This document shows, one piece after another, positions 50,969-61,252 of a DNA stretch of 64,000 nt; positions within the stretch are counted from its first letter, which is position 1, and each line of letters begins with the position of its first letter. Where the stretch lies: NCBI GenBank assembly GCA_002923375.1, contig BEIJ01000002.1:789608-853607 (forward strand), read 5' to 3'. The DNA is from a bacterium HR33. Its GTDB lineage: Bacteria > Gemmatimonadota > Gemmatimonadetes > Gemmatimonadales > GWC2-71-9. A model generated the notes under the pieces. The model worked only from the letters and a program-made list of their open reading frames with translations. It did not search any database and was not told where the DNA came from. The translations under genes were made by a program, and so were the position numbers.

Positions 50969-51717
50969 TCCCCGGTTACGGTGCCGCGTTGTTGCGCTCC
51001 CTGGAGCGGTTTTTGCTGCCCAACTCCTGCGTGGCTTGCGGGAGACTGGTGGACCGGCATCTCCCCGACGAGCTGGTCTGCTCCCTCTGCCGCTGGCGGA
51101 TGAAGCCGCTCATCGGAGGTTGCCGGCGGTGCAGCCAGCCGCTTCCTCCGGTGGGACCCTGCCGCTTCTGCGCGCCCTGGCCCGAGGAGTTGCTTTGGGC
51201 GAGGAGCGCCGTCTGGTTGGACCCGGAGGCCAAGGCGGTGGTGCATCACTTGAAGTACCGGGGATATCCGGCCCTGGCCGATTTTGCGGCCGCCATGATC
51301 GCCAGGTACATTGCCCGGCCGGAGGCGGGAGTTCTGGTACCGATCCCTTTGACAGCGACAAAAGAGCGGCGCCGGGGATACAATCAGGCCGCGCTGCTGG
51401 CTCGAGCCCTGGGGAAGCGCTGGGGATTACCGGTGGACCAGACCCTGCTGGTTCGGGTACGGGAAGGGGGAAGCCAGACGGCTCTCACTCCGGAAGCCCG
51501 CCTGGCGAACATTAAAGATGCCTTCCGGGCGCGCTCCGCAAGCGCCGTAGAATTGATTATAATTATCGACGACGTACTCACCACGGGCGCAACTTTGATT
51601 GCGGCCGCCGCGGCCTTGGTGGATGCGGGCTGTAGCAGGGTGGGGGCCGTCACGTTCGCCCGTACGTCCCCGTTCGAACGCCGAATTAGCGCACAGTCGT
51701 CCGAGCATCAGAGGTAG
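50965..51717 (+). CDS. comF: ComF family phosphoribosyltransferase-like protein
   Basis: The 250-residue protein has an N-terminal zinc module with paired Cys (SCVACG, CSLCRWRM, CRRCSQPL, CRFC) and a phosphoribosyltransferase domain. The latter has VPIPLTATKERRRGYNQAALLA and the PRPP loop IIIIDDVLTTGATL. ComF-type proteins aid DNA uptake and single-strand DNA handling in competent bacteria. It overlaps aroE by ATGA and lies 3 bases before gap. Confidence 0.88.
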   Translation: MIPGYGAALLRSLERFLLPNSCVACGRLVDRHLPDELVCSLCRWRMKPLIGGCRRCSQPLPPVGPCRFCAPWPEELLWARSAVWLDPEAKAVVHHLKYRGYPALADFAAAMIARYIARPEAGVLVPIPLTATKERRRGYNQAALLARALGKRWGLPVDQTLLVRVREGGSQTALTPEARLANIKDAFRARSASAVELIIIIDDVLTTGATLIAAAAALVDAGCSRVGAVTFARTSPFERRISAQSSEHQR

Positions 51718-53914
<2,197 letters not shown>

Positions 53915-53918
<4 letters not shown>

Positions 53919-54658
53919 AGGGCCGCCTTTTTTGCGCCAATTGGAAGATGCATCACGGGCCTCGGGCGGCCCGGCGCTTTTTGGAACTGTTTCTGCGATC
54001 TTACAACGGTGCGGGAGATCGCCGCGTTTGGTTTTTCCCGCCCGCGGTGTCTCTGACTGCGGTACTGGAGATGATCCAGGGACGCGCCGGTCTAGGTGCC
54101 GGAGCTCAAAACGTGCACTGGGAGGCTAAGGGAGCTTTTACCGGCGAGATCAGCGTGCCGATGCTGGTGGAGGCCGGGGCGGTGGGAGCGATCGTGGGAC
54201 ATTCCGAGCGGCGGCATATCTTTGGCGAGAAGGACGAGGAGGCCGGCAAGAAGGCGCGGGCGCTTCTGGAAGCCGGTTTGACTCCGGTCTTTTGCGTAGG
54301 CGAGAAGCTGGAGGAGCGGGAGGCGGGGCGTACTTGGGAGGTGGTGGAGCGGCAGTTGCAGGTGCTGGGGGATCTTCCGCCCTCGCTTTTGGAGCGGGTG
54401 GTGGTGGCGTACGAGCCGGTCTGGGCGATAGGTACCGGGCGCAATGCCACTCCTGGGGATGCTGCCGAGGTTCACCGGGCGATTAGGTCGTGGTTTGCCG
54501 GCCGCGGGGTCGCGGTGGATGCGACGGTAGTACTCTACGGGGGGAGCGTGAACCCAAGTAACGCGAAGGAGCTTTTGGCGGAGCCGGAAATTGACGGCGT
54601 GTTGGTGGGCGGTGCTTCGCTGGATCCGGAGAGCTGGTTGAGTATCGTCCAGACTTGA
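53915..54658 (+). CDS. tpiA: Triosephosphate isomerase
   Basis: The 247-residue TIM barrel has the substrate Lys in FCANWKMHHGP, the catalytic His in GAIVGHSERRHIFGE, the Glu in VVAYEPVWAIGTGRNATP and the phosphate-binding VLYGGSVNPSNAKEL. It interconverts dihydroxyacetone phosphate and glyceraldehyde-3-phosphate. It is the last gene of the housekeeping block; after it the window becomes gene-poor and decayed. Confidence 0.96.
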
Positions 54659-54725
54659 ACGCAGCCGGGCGCCCGTCCGGCTGCCCTCGCTGGCGGCAAG
54701 GCAACACAGCGATCAAGTTTAGGCC

Positions 54726-54943
54726 GTGGCCGTAGAGGTCCGTCTCAGCCGCGAGATGCGGCTCATCGACATCACCATGATCGGCGTCGGTGCGATGATC
54801 GGCGCCGGTATTTTCGTGCTCACCGGAATCGCCGCCGGCGTCGCCGGGCCTGCTCTAATTCTAGCCTTCTTGTTGAACGGCCTGGTGGCGCTGCTCACCG
54901 CCATGGCCTATGCCGAGTTGGGAAGCGCGTTCCACGATAACCC
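54726..54943 (+). pseudogene. Amino-acid permease (APC family), N-terminal fragment
   Basis: From GTG 54726, about 70 codons match the start of APC-family permeases: LSREMRLIDITMIGVGAMIGAGIF, LTGIAAGVAGPALILAFLLNG and MAYAELGSAFHD. Homology stops abruptly at about 54938, in the second or third TM helix, whereas complete permeases have about 12 helices. The next gene begins immediately, so a deletion seems to have fused the two regions. Confidence 0.82.
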
Positions 54944-55609
54944 ATGCAAGAACAGGCAAGCTGGCTTACCGAGTTCGGCGATCGAGTATCGGCCTATCTG
55001 CCCACCTTGGCAGGCGGGCTTTTGGTGCTGGGATTGGGAATCGCGGCCGGGTGGGTTGCAAAGCGGGCGGTGGTGCGGATTCTGATCTGGCTCAGGCTGG
55101 ACCGCCTGGCCGGACGCGTGGGTTGGAGGGCCGCGCTGGGCAAGGGCGACGTACGGTCGGCGCTCTACGAGGCTCTGGGGACGGCGGTCATGGCGGTGGT
55201 GATTCTCATCTTCTTGGATAACGCGCTCCAGATCATGGGGCTCACCGTGCTTTCCAGGATGATAGACTCGGTGGTCTTTTATCTCCTCAATCTGGCGCTG
55301 GTGGCTCTGATCGTGGGCGTGGGGATTCTGGTTACCAACGTGGTGGCCGATCCGGTGGAAGACGCCTTGGAGGAAGAGGAATTCGAGCACGCGCGGCTTT
55401 TAGCTCGGGGTGTGAAGGCGGTGTTGTGGGCCGTGGTCGGGGCGCTGGCGTTGTGGCAGCTTGCTTTTGCCCGCGAGATCGTGCTGGCCGCTTTTCTCAT
55501 AGCCTTCGGTTCGGTGGGGGTGGCGTTCGCCCTTGCGGTGGGTATCGGGTCGGCTCCGGCGATCCAGCGCGGCTGGGAGTCACTTTTGGGGAAGAAGCGG
55601 CAGCGGTAG
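54944..55609 (+). CDS. Multi-TM membrane protein with conserved MscS-type TM helix
   Basis: The 221-residue protein has about five hydrophobic segments. ALGTAVMAVVILIFLDNALQIMG and AVVGALALWQLAFAREIV resemble the conserved TM helix (PF05552) of small MscS-like mechanosensitive proteins. AFLIAFGSVGVAFALAVGIGSAPAIQRGW resembles the TM3 pore helix. The large cytosolic MscS domain is absent. No ribosome binding site precedes ATG 54944; the start lies right after the truncated permease. Confidence 0.72.
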   Translation: MQEQASWLTEFGDRVSAYLPTLAGGLLVLGLGIAAGWVAKRAVVRILIWLRLDRLAGRVGWRAALGKGDVRSALYEALGTAVMAVVILIFLDNALQIMGLTVLSRMIDSVVFYLLNLALVALIVGVGILVTNVVADPVEDALEEEEFEHARLLARGVKAVLWAVVGALALWQLAFAREIVLAAFLIAFGSVGVAFALAVGIGSAPAIQRGWESLLGKKRQR

Positions 55610-55635
55610 GTCTGGCTTGCTTTCCCGGGCCGCCC

Positions 55636-55664
55636 TTGTAACATACATATGTTTTGGGCTATAT
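55636..55664 (+). promoter_or_regulatory. vapBC promoter with inverted-repeat operator
   Basis: TTGTAA (55636-55641), 17 bases, CTATAT (55659-55664). A perfect inverted repeat AACATA-CA-TATGTT lies at 55640-55653, between the two boxes. The ATG at 55668 is only 4 bases past the -10, so the message would be leaderless if this -10 is used. Confidence 0.5.
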
Positions 55665-55667
55665 GCT

Positions 55668-55910
55668 ATGAAGCGCACCACGATCTTCTTGGATTCCGCT
55701 TTGTCCCGCAGGGCCAAGCAGGCTGCCCGGCGCCAGGGGAAAAGTTTTGCCCAGCTGGTCCGGGAGGCCCTCGCTGCGTACCTCGCGGGAGGCAGCCGTG
55801 CGGCCGGCGGAGCGGAACGCCTGCCCTCGGTCGCCGGACGCTTCGAGAGCGGGCACCGCGATACCTCCGAGCGGGTGGATGAGCTCCTCTGGAGAGATCC
55901 TCACGGTTGA
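55668..55910 (+). CDS. vapB: VapB-like ribbon-helix-helix antitoxin
   Basis: ATG 55668 gives 80 residues: KRTTIFLDSALSRRAKQAARR and SFAQLVREALAAYLAG form the ribbon-helix-helix domain. A flexible Gly/Arg-rich tail reaches SERVDELLWRDPHG, the usual toxin-contact segment. The stop overlaps the toxin's TTG start (TTGA). It should repress its own promoter through the inverted repeat just upstream. Confidence 0.85.
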   Translation: MKRTTIFLDSALSRRAKQAARRQGKSFAQLVREALAAYLAGGSRAAGGAERLPSVAGRFESGHRDTSERVDELLWRDPHG

Positions 55911-56323
55911 CCGTACTGGCAGACACCGGAGCGGTTTACGCACTCATCGACCGTAGCGACGCGTGGCACGAGCGGGTGGTCGCGTGGTGGAGCGCGGGCC
56001 GGCGTCCCGCCGTGCTGCTTCCCGAAATCATCCTTCCGGAAGTTTGTTACCTGCTCGCCACCCGGATCGGAAGCAGGGCGGAAAATGCCTTCGTCCGCGC
56101 CATCGTCAGGGGAGAGTTCGAGCTGGAGCTCCTCGAGGAAGAAGACATTCGCCGCGCTGCAGCTTTGATGGCGGCCTACGAGTCGCTGCCTCTGCGATTC
56201 GTGGATGCGGCGATAACGGCCATGGCCGAAAGGCTGGAGAGCACCGCTCTGCTCACTACCGACCGGCGCCACTTTAGTGTGATTCGCCCGCGGCACGCTG
56301 AGGGATTCGATCTTCTGCCTTGA
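55907..56323 (+). CDS. vapC: VapC-type PIN-domain toxin
   Basis: The 138-residue protein from TTG 55907 has PIN acidic positions in VLADTGAVYALIDRSDAWHE, ILPEVCYLLATRIG, LPLRFVDAAITAMAERL and LLTTDRRHF. The four acidic residues needed for RNase activity are present, so this pair looks intact. It is the second VapBC pair in the window, distinct from the island pair at 29 kb. Confidence 0.9.
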   Translation: MTVLADTGAVYALIDRSDAWHERVVAWWSAGRRPAVLLPEIILPEVCYLLATRIGSRAENAFVRAIVRGEFELELLEEEDIRRAAALMAAYESLPLRFVDAAITAMAERLESTALLTTDRRHFSVIRPRHAEGFDLLP

Positions 56324-56408
56324 GGGCGCGCATCTGCACCGGTCACGCCGCCTCCGTCTTCCCGTACTGGGGGCGTGCGCTGTCGACTTGCGATTCAAGC
56401 GAGCCGGA

Positions 56409-57602
56409 CTAGAGAGGGCGCTCTATTCTGGCCCGCACCACGTAAGGCACCTGAAGCTCGTCCCAGACCTCGCCATAGAGAAAGTCGCCGCGGATAACTG
56501 GACCGGGAGCCAAGTTGAAGGGAAGCTCGAGGCGGCCCAGGTACCGGCCCTCGGGATCGAAGATGTCGAAGGCGGTGATGCCGAACCCCGAGCGCGCTTT
56601 CGGCAGCACCGGCACCACCCACAGGTAGCCGCGGTCGTCGGTATAGAGGTCTTCCCATGCCGGTTTGGTGCGGGGAAACTTGGATCGGTCGATCCTGCCT
56701 CCCTGTTTGGTGAACCACTCCAGCCGCGCGATGGCGCTATCGATATCCTCGTCCGTGACGGGGAGGGGCTCGAACTCCCGGGACACGATCCTCAGGGTGT
56801 CCCCCTCCAGGGAGCGCTGGTAAAGCCGGTACTCGCCGGTCCGGCCGAACCAGATGTAGCCCGGCCATCGGAACCGCCACTGCAAGCGAGAGGCGTAGGG
56901 CACGCCCGCCCTGATAAAGCCGCCATCGGTGCGAAGCTCGAAATACGATTCATCGGTCGATTCGCGAGGCAGCCGGATCGTATCCTGCGGCTCCATAGCG
57001 GCATTGTAGCGCACCAGCACCAGGGCGAGCGGGCTGGACCCGCCGCCCGGGGCATAGGTATAGAAGTTTCCCGCGCTGTCCATCCCGCCCGGCCAAGGGG
57101 CGATCACCATGCTCCCGATGGTACGGTGAGTGGTAACGAACCTTCCGGCGGTATCCACCACGGAGATTCGGTTGTTGGAGGGATCCACCACCCAGAGGTT
57201 GCCGTCCGCTCCCCAGGCGAAACCGATGACCCGTCTGAACTCGCCGGGCCCGCCCCCTTTCCTGCCGATGGTCCGGACGTAGTGACCCTCGCGGTCGAAC
57301 ACCCGGATCTCCTGGGCCTGTTGCTCCAGCACCCAGATCCTGCCCAACCGATCGACCTCCAGCGCGCCGATGCTTCCGAAGAGTTCCGGCCCGGAGCCCT
57401 CTGCGGTTCCGATGCGCAGCTCTTCTACGATGCGCCAGGCGCTCTGTTCGTCCTAGATGCCGTCTGCCGGGTTGCTCACCACGATCGTACCCGATGGAAG
57501 AGTGTCGATTGAACCTCGCCAGCCACGGGGCTCGCCGGTGCCGCACGCGGCGGCGGCAGCGAGCGCGGCAGCGCGGGCTAGAAGAACTGCTGGACGGGGC
57601 AT
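56409..57602 (-). pseudogene. 6-bladed beta-propeller lipoprotein gene with in-frame stop
   Basis: Starting at ATG 57602 with GAGGAGAC upstream, the frame encodes a lipoprotein signal (ALAAAAACGTGEP) and GTIVVSNPADGI. It then meets TAG (57453-57455) at codon 50 and continues without shift for 348 codons. The continuation has propeller blades: GPELFGSIGALEVDRLGRIW, DREGHYVRTIGRKGGGPGEF, NLWVVDPSNNRISVVD, ITAFDIFDPEGRYLG and a PYVVRARIERPL end. Homologues often read W at this codon, so TGG to TAG is likely. It may be a real pseudogene or a sequencing error. Confidence 0.85.
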
Positions 57603-57728
57603 AAGCGCGTCTCCTCTATAGAGTGCGGTACCCGGATCACTGGGCTCGAAGGTCCGGCTGACTGAGGCGCAGCCGCCTATCCCGGGCATTACTACTAGAT
57701 GCTCGCTTCTGATGTCGCGTTGCGCCAG

Positions 57729-58042
57729 GTGGGCCGGTCCCCAACGGATCGACGTGGTCTGGAAGCGAGAGATGAGTGGTGTACCCACGTTCGCCATCGA
57801 GATCGAGTCGTCAGGGCGATCGAAAAAGCAGTGCTGCGGCTCAAGTTCGCCCACGACGGTGGAACAGCCGTCCGTGCCTGGTGGCGCCGCCGGACCGCCA
57901 CGCGCTCATCCGGGACATCCTGTCGGCGCACGGATCACGGTTCGCCGACCGCGTGCGCGTCCGTACCGACGAGTAGATGTACGAACTCGCTCGCCGCAAG
58001 AGGGACCTGCCGGCGCTGAACGAACAGCTCGGCATCTATTGA
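57729..58042 (+). pseudogene. Multiply frameshifted gene, possibly PD-(D/E)XK-like
   Basis: Three consecutive reading frames join into one plausible protein: QRIDVVWKREMSGVPTFAIE, then AIEKAVLRLKFAHD, then CLVAPPDRHALIRDIL with SAHGSRFADRVRV. An in-frame TAG and MYELARRKRDLPALNEQLGI follow, ending at TGA 58042. The IDVVW...FAIEIE core with a later K-rich helix resembles restriction-endonuclease-like folds. At least two frameshifts and one stop show clear decay. The 5' end is not found. Confidence 0.65.
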
Positions 58043-58260
58043 GCGAGGCGCCTGGATCTTAGCGCGAGCCCGCCGTCTGCCGCTACGCCGTCTGCCGGTA
58101 CGCTTCGCCAGCCAACGGCGCGCGGTTATCATCGGGTGTTGAAGATCGCGCGGACCATTGCGACTGTGCCGAGCGTGGGGCCACCCGTCCGGTGCGAGTG
58201 CGCGAAGCGGTGCGGGATCGCGCCCTGGCGTGCACCTGCCGTTAGTGAGCTGGCAGGGCG

Positions 58261-58527
58261 GTAATCGGCGAGTTCGCGTGCGGGCGGTTGCGCCATCGGG
58301 CCCGGGTGCTCGGAGACCTGGAGCAGCTGCCCATGGCACCGGTGGCGGACCACTCGCAGGTGCTGGCGCTGATCGAGCGCCGCGGTCTGGCGGGGCGCGG
58401 CATCGGGTGGGTTGACGCTGACCTGCTCGCCTCGGCGTTGATCGCCCGCGCCTTCCTATGGACCATGGACCGATCGCTCGACCAGCAAGGCGCGCCGACT
58501 GGGGAGCTCACCGGCAGCCCGGGCGCT
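58261..58527 (+). pseudogene. Truncated VapC (PIN domain) fragment
   Basis: About 89 codons match a VapC from its second motif onward: VIGEFACGRLRHRARVLGDL, APVADHSQVLALIERRGLAG and RGIGWVDADLLASALIARAF, with WTMDRSL. The N-terminal strand with the first Asp is missing and stop codons lie directly upstream in this frame. The frame stays open into the FmdB-like gene downstream. Confidence 0.7.
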
Positions 58528-58587
58528 GCCAGTTCACAAGCGAGCATGGGCCCGGTAAATTGTGGCAGGCGACAACCGCTACATGCT

Positions 58588-58824
58588 ATGCCGACGTACG
58601 TTTACGAGACCATTCCGACCGATCCGCACGCCTCGTCCAGCCGGTTCGAGGTGCGGCAGGCCATGGACGAGCCGCCGCTTACCACCGATCCCGAGACTGG
58701 CGCTCCGGTGCGGCGGGTCATCAGCGGCGGCCTTGTAACGCTGACCAAGAAAGGCGAAGCCAGCCAGGGCGCGGCCGGGCCGGAGTGCGGTCCCGACACC
58801 TGCACCTGCGGGCGATTCAACTAG
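58588..58824 (+). CDS. FmdB-like small zinc-ribbon-type protein
   Basis: ATG 58588 gives 78 residues: MPTYVYETIPTD, RFEVRQAMDEPPLTTDPETG, APVRRVISGGL and a Cys-rich tail (ECGPDTCTCGRFN). This follows the FmdB family plan, but the N-terminal CxxCG is absent and the Cys residues are at the C-terminus. Such proteins are often scattered regulators of unknown target. It converges with the AbiEii-like gene, overlapping by 4 bases. Confidence 0.75.
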   Translation: MPTYVYETIPTDPHASSSRFEVRQAMDEPPLTTDPETGAPVRRVISGGLVTLTKKGEASQGAAGPECGPDTCTCGRFN

Positions 58825-59651
58825 TTCAATTCGAAGCTCGATCCTTCGAGAGGCGCGTCGGAGATTCGCGGCAGCACGCCCCCCGGGCCGCCGAAGTGCG
58901 GCACGATGCCCTGCTGGGCGAGGCTGGCGTGGCTGTCCGGCACGACGAACCGCCGCTGGCGGATCGCATAGTAGAGGCAACCGCTTTCCTCCGGCGGCCG
59001 TTCCCGGACGAACGCCTCCGCCTGGGCCAGCGCTGCGAGCCAGGTCTGTTTGGCCGCGGGCAGGTCGATGGGTTGAGCGAGGTGCAGCCGCGAGAAGTCT
59101 TCGGGACGATAGCGGCCACGGCGCTTGAGCAGCTCCAGAAGCGAGAGCGGCGTGAAGCCCGGGTCTTTCCCCACGGCCGCCCAGCACAAGGCCGCTAGGG
59201 GCAGGATCCGCTGGTGTACGAAAAGGATATCCACGAAGTCCCGCGGCTCGTCGCGGCCCGCCAAGGTCAAGACCTTGTTGATCGCCAGATCCACGGGGTG
59301 CAGCAGGAGCCCGCCCAATGGGTCCCGCACCAGCGGCATGAAGCGCCACGCCGAGTCGTGCGCCCAGTCTACCCGGGTGGCCTGGTCGCCTTTGCGCACC
59401 ACCGCCCGCACGAATCCCGGGAGGCTGATTTCGATGTCCAGCTGGTAGCCCGCCTGTCGCAGGGTTTCGCGATCCGCGGCGAACGCCCTCGCGACCCGCG
59501 CCTCGGAGTCGTGAAAGAAGTCCAGGTCGTCGCTAAAGCGAGTGGAGTTCGGGGCAAAGTGCAGGGCGGCACCGCCGGCCAAATACCGCTGGTCGTTGAG
59601 GGCAGCCGCCAGATCGGCAAGGACGGCTCGCTGGAACTCAGTTAGCGGCAC
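58821..59651 (-). CDS. AbiEii/AbiGii-type nucleotidyltransferase toxin
   Basis: The GTG at 59651 overlaps the partner gene by 10 bases and gives 276 residues. Nucleotidyltransferase features are YLAGGAALHF, STRFSDDLDFFHD (the SDDLDF metal site), and LHPVDLAINKVLTLAGRDEPRDFVDI. This is the AbiEii family, type IV toxin-antitoxin and phage-abortive systems, in which the toxin modifies tRNA or blocks growth. The longer frame upstream of GTG overlaps the partner and is less likely. Confidence 0.88.
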   Translation of the reverse strand: MPLTEFQRAVLADLAAALNDQRYLAGGAALHFAPNSTRFSDDLDFFHDSEARVARAFAADRETLRQAGYQLDIEISLPGFVRAVVRKGDQATRVDWAHDSAWRFMPLVRDPLGGLLLHPVDLAINKVLTLAGRDEPRDFVDILFVHQRILPLAALCWAAVGKDPGFTPLSLLELLKRRGRYRPEDFSRLHLAQPIDLPAAKQTWLAALAQAEAFVRERPPEESGCLYYAIRQRRFVVPDSHASLAQQGIVPHFGGPGGVLPRISDAPLEGSSFELN

Positions 59652-59905
59652 AGTCGCGCCGCCACCTGCCACGCTTCCCGGTTGCCGTGCCTCATCAACT
59701 GCTCGGCTACCCATGGGACATCATCTAGGTTAATGACCAGGTCGGGGCGGTAGGACCAGAAGCACCTAGAGCGGAAGCGGCGGAAGGCGCGCCGAGCCTC
59801 GCGCACCTTGACCATGTTGCGCGCGGCTTCGCGACTCAGCTGGCGGCGACTCTTCCGGCCGCCGCGGGCGCCGATCTCTGCAAGGTATCGCCGGAGCGCA
59901 GACAT
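59642..59905 (-). CDS. Partner (antitoxin-like) protein of the AbiEii toxin
   Basis: The 87-residue basic protein reads MSALRRYLAEIGARGGRKS, REAARNMVKVREARRAFRRF and VINLDDVPWVAEQLMRHGNR. It is not the winged-helix AbiEi antitoxin but a short Arg-rich partner seen beside such toxins. It carries the operon promoter with a perfect palindrome immediately upstream and appears to start at its transcription start. It is the likely repressor and neutraliser of the pair. Confidence 0.75.
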   Translation of the reverse strand: MSALRRYLAEIGARGGRKSRRQLSREAARNMVKVREARRAFRRFRSRCFWSYRPDLVINLDDVPWVAEQLMRHGNREAWQVAARLCR

Positions 59906-59911
59906 GGTAGC

Positions 59912-59940
59912 ATCATAAGCGGCTTATGATCTATTGTCAA
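59912..59940 (-). promoter_or_regulatory. Consensus promoter and 19-bp palindromic operator of the toxin pair
   Basis: On the minus strand TTGACA (59940-59935), exactly 17 bases, TATGAT (59917-59912). The palindrome ATCATAAGC-G-GCTTATGAT (59912-59930) covers the -10 and most of the spacer. The ATG at 59905 lies 7 bases past the -10, that is at the expected transcription start, so the message should be leaderless and self-repressed. Confidence 0.82.
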
Positions 59941-60444
59941 TAGCGACAAGTCGTTATTATAAGATGCTCCGCCAAGGTTAGCGCAAGCCCGTGCTCTTCG
60001 GCGGCGCCGCCCCGAGCTGGCGGAGCAGGGTCCCCATGGCGCGCCAGACACCCGCGCCGTCACGCAGTCCTGTTGCTCTAGATCCTTAATCCCTGCATTG
60101 TTGTAGAGCTCGAGGCAAGAGGCGAGGGGAACCCTCTGGTAGTCCCGCGGCTACGCCACTGCGACCAGGAGTTTCTAGGCTGCGAGTTCACTCCGAGGCC
60201 GGATTAGCAACCGATGCGGATCGCCGTCCGCGCCCGCGCGTTCACGCGCGCGGGGCCTCTTGTGGCTGCCGCCATCTCTGTAGGGTACTGGCCACGGCTC
60301 GGCAGAGAACCCGAGGTGCAGGCAGTCGCCTAAATCTGCATCGTGCCGCTAGGATCAACGGATCTATATCCCGAATCGATGGCCCTAACATCTGAACCCG
60401 CTATCACAGACAGGGTCCGGATCCGCGTTGCGCACCTTCCGCTC
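59941..60444. other. 504-base stretch without a recognisable gene
   Basis: Between the toxin-pair promoter and the decayed propeller gene no open frame shows family resemblance or ribosome binding site. An AT-rich patch (TTATTATAAG near 59953-59964) might be a divergent -10. Otherwise nothing is visible. Confidence 0.5.
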
Positions 60445-61075
60445 AGGCGCTACGGAAACAAAGCCAAGACGGCAAGAGCCCGGCAGCAGGGACGCCAACA
60501 GACGAGGATCGGCTTGCGCGCGACACCGCAGGAGGCATATGGGTGGTGGATCGCGACCGCTACACCATCTCAGCTACCAGCGGCGCGTTCCTCACCAGCT
60601 ACCATCGTACCGTTAGTCTGCGGTGCTCCGCTTGGTGTGCCCGCTTCCTCGCGAATGGCTGCCCTTACGACGTGACCGGCACCGGCGGGAGATCCGGATA
60701 GCATGCCTTGGTCCGATACGACGGCGGGCTTCCTGGATACTGGCCTCGTTCAGGTTTACCAGCGGCCCCTGTGGGAACTCTCATCCGAGACGAGCTGCAT
60801 GGTTCTGTGCCCACCCTTCGCTCCTGAGTTCCATCGGAAGAAGGACCCGGGCACCTTTGGGTGCTGCGCGCTTCGGCGACAAAGCCCGCGCCACCTAGCT
60901 TCGATGTGGTCGATCCCGAGGGTAAGTACTTGGGCGAAGTGCAAGCGCGGTTCCGTGCGCCCGCCCGGGCCTCCATCATCTTCCAGAACAACGCGGTTTA
61001 CGTACCGGCCACGGCCGACATGGATCTACCGACGTGTTACGATTGAGGAACGTCCGGCGTAGGAAAGACGCTGGT
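60445..61075 (+). pseudogene. Decayed 6-bladed beta-propeller gene
   Basis: Pieces of a propeller protein lie in several plus-strand frames. DTAGGIWVVDRDRYTISATS, GAFLTSYHRTVS and CPYDVTGTGG form one block. ALVRYDGGLP follows in a second frame, and FDVVDPEGKYLGEV...YVPATADMDLPT appears near the end in a third. These match blade order in the propeller at 56.4-57.6 kb (LVRYNAAM, FDIFDPEGRYLG, LQVPYVVRARIE). Several frameshifts and stops make it non-functional. Confidence 0.65.
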
Positions 61076-61252
61076 CCCGAGCACCCTGCCTACCTATCAG
61101 CACCCTGCGCACCCCAGCACCCCAGAAGCTGCTCCCTCAGCTGCTCTCCAGACTTCTCCGGCATCTCGCACCCCTGTGTTCTTGAACCCCAGATTCTCTA
61201 CCCACCTAGTGTCCAAGCAAATCGGGCGCTCTATAGGACCCGTAGCCAGGAT
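61076..61252. other. Convergent intergenic region
   Basis: Nothing coding was recognised. It contains direct CAGCACCC(T/C) repeats around 61097-61124, in a pyrimidine-rich stretch that may hold terminators for the two converging units. Confidence 0.3.
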
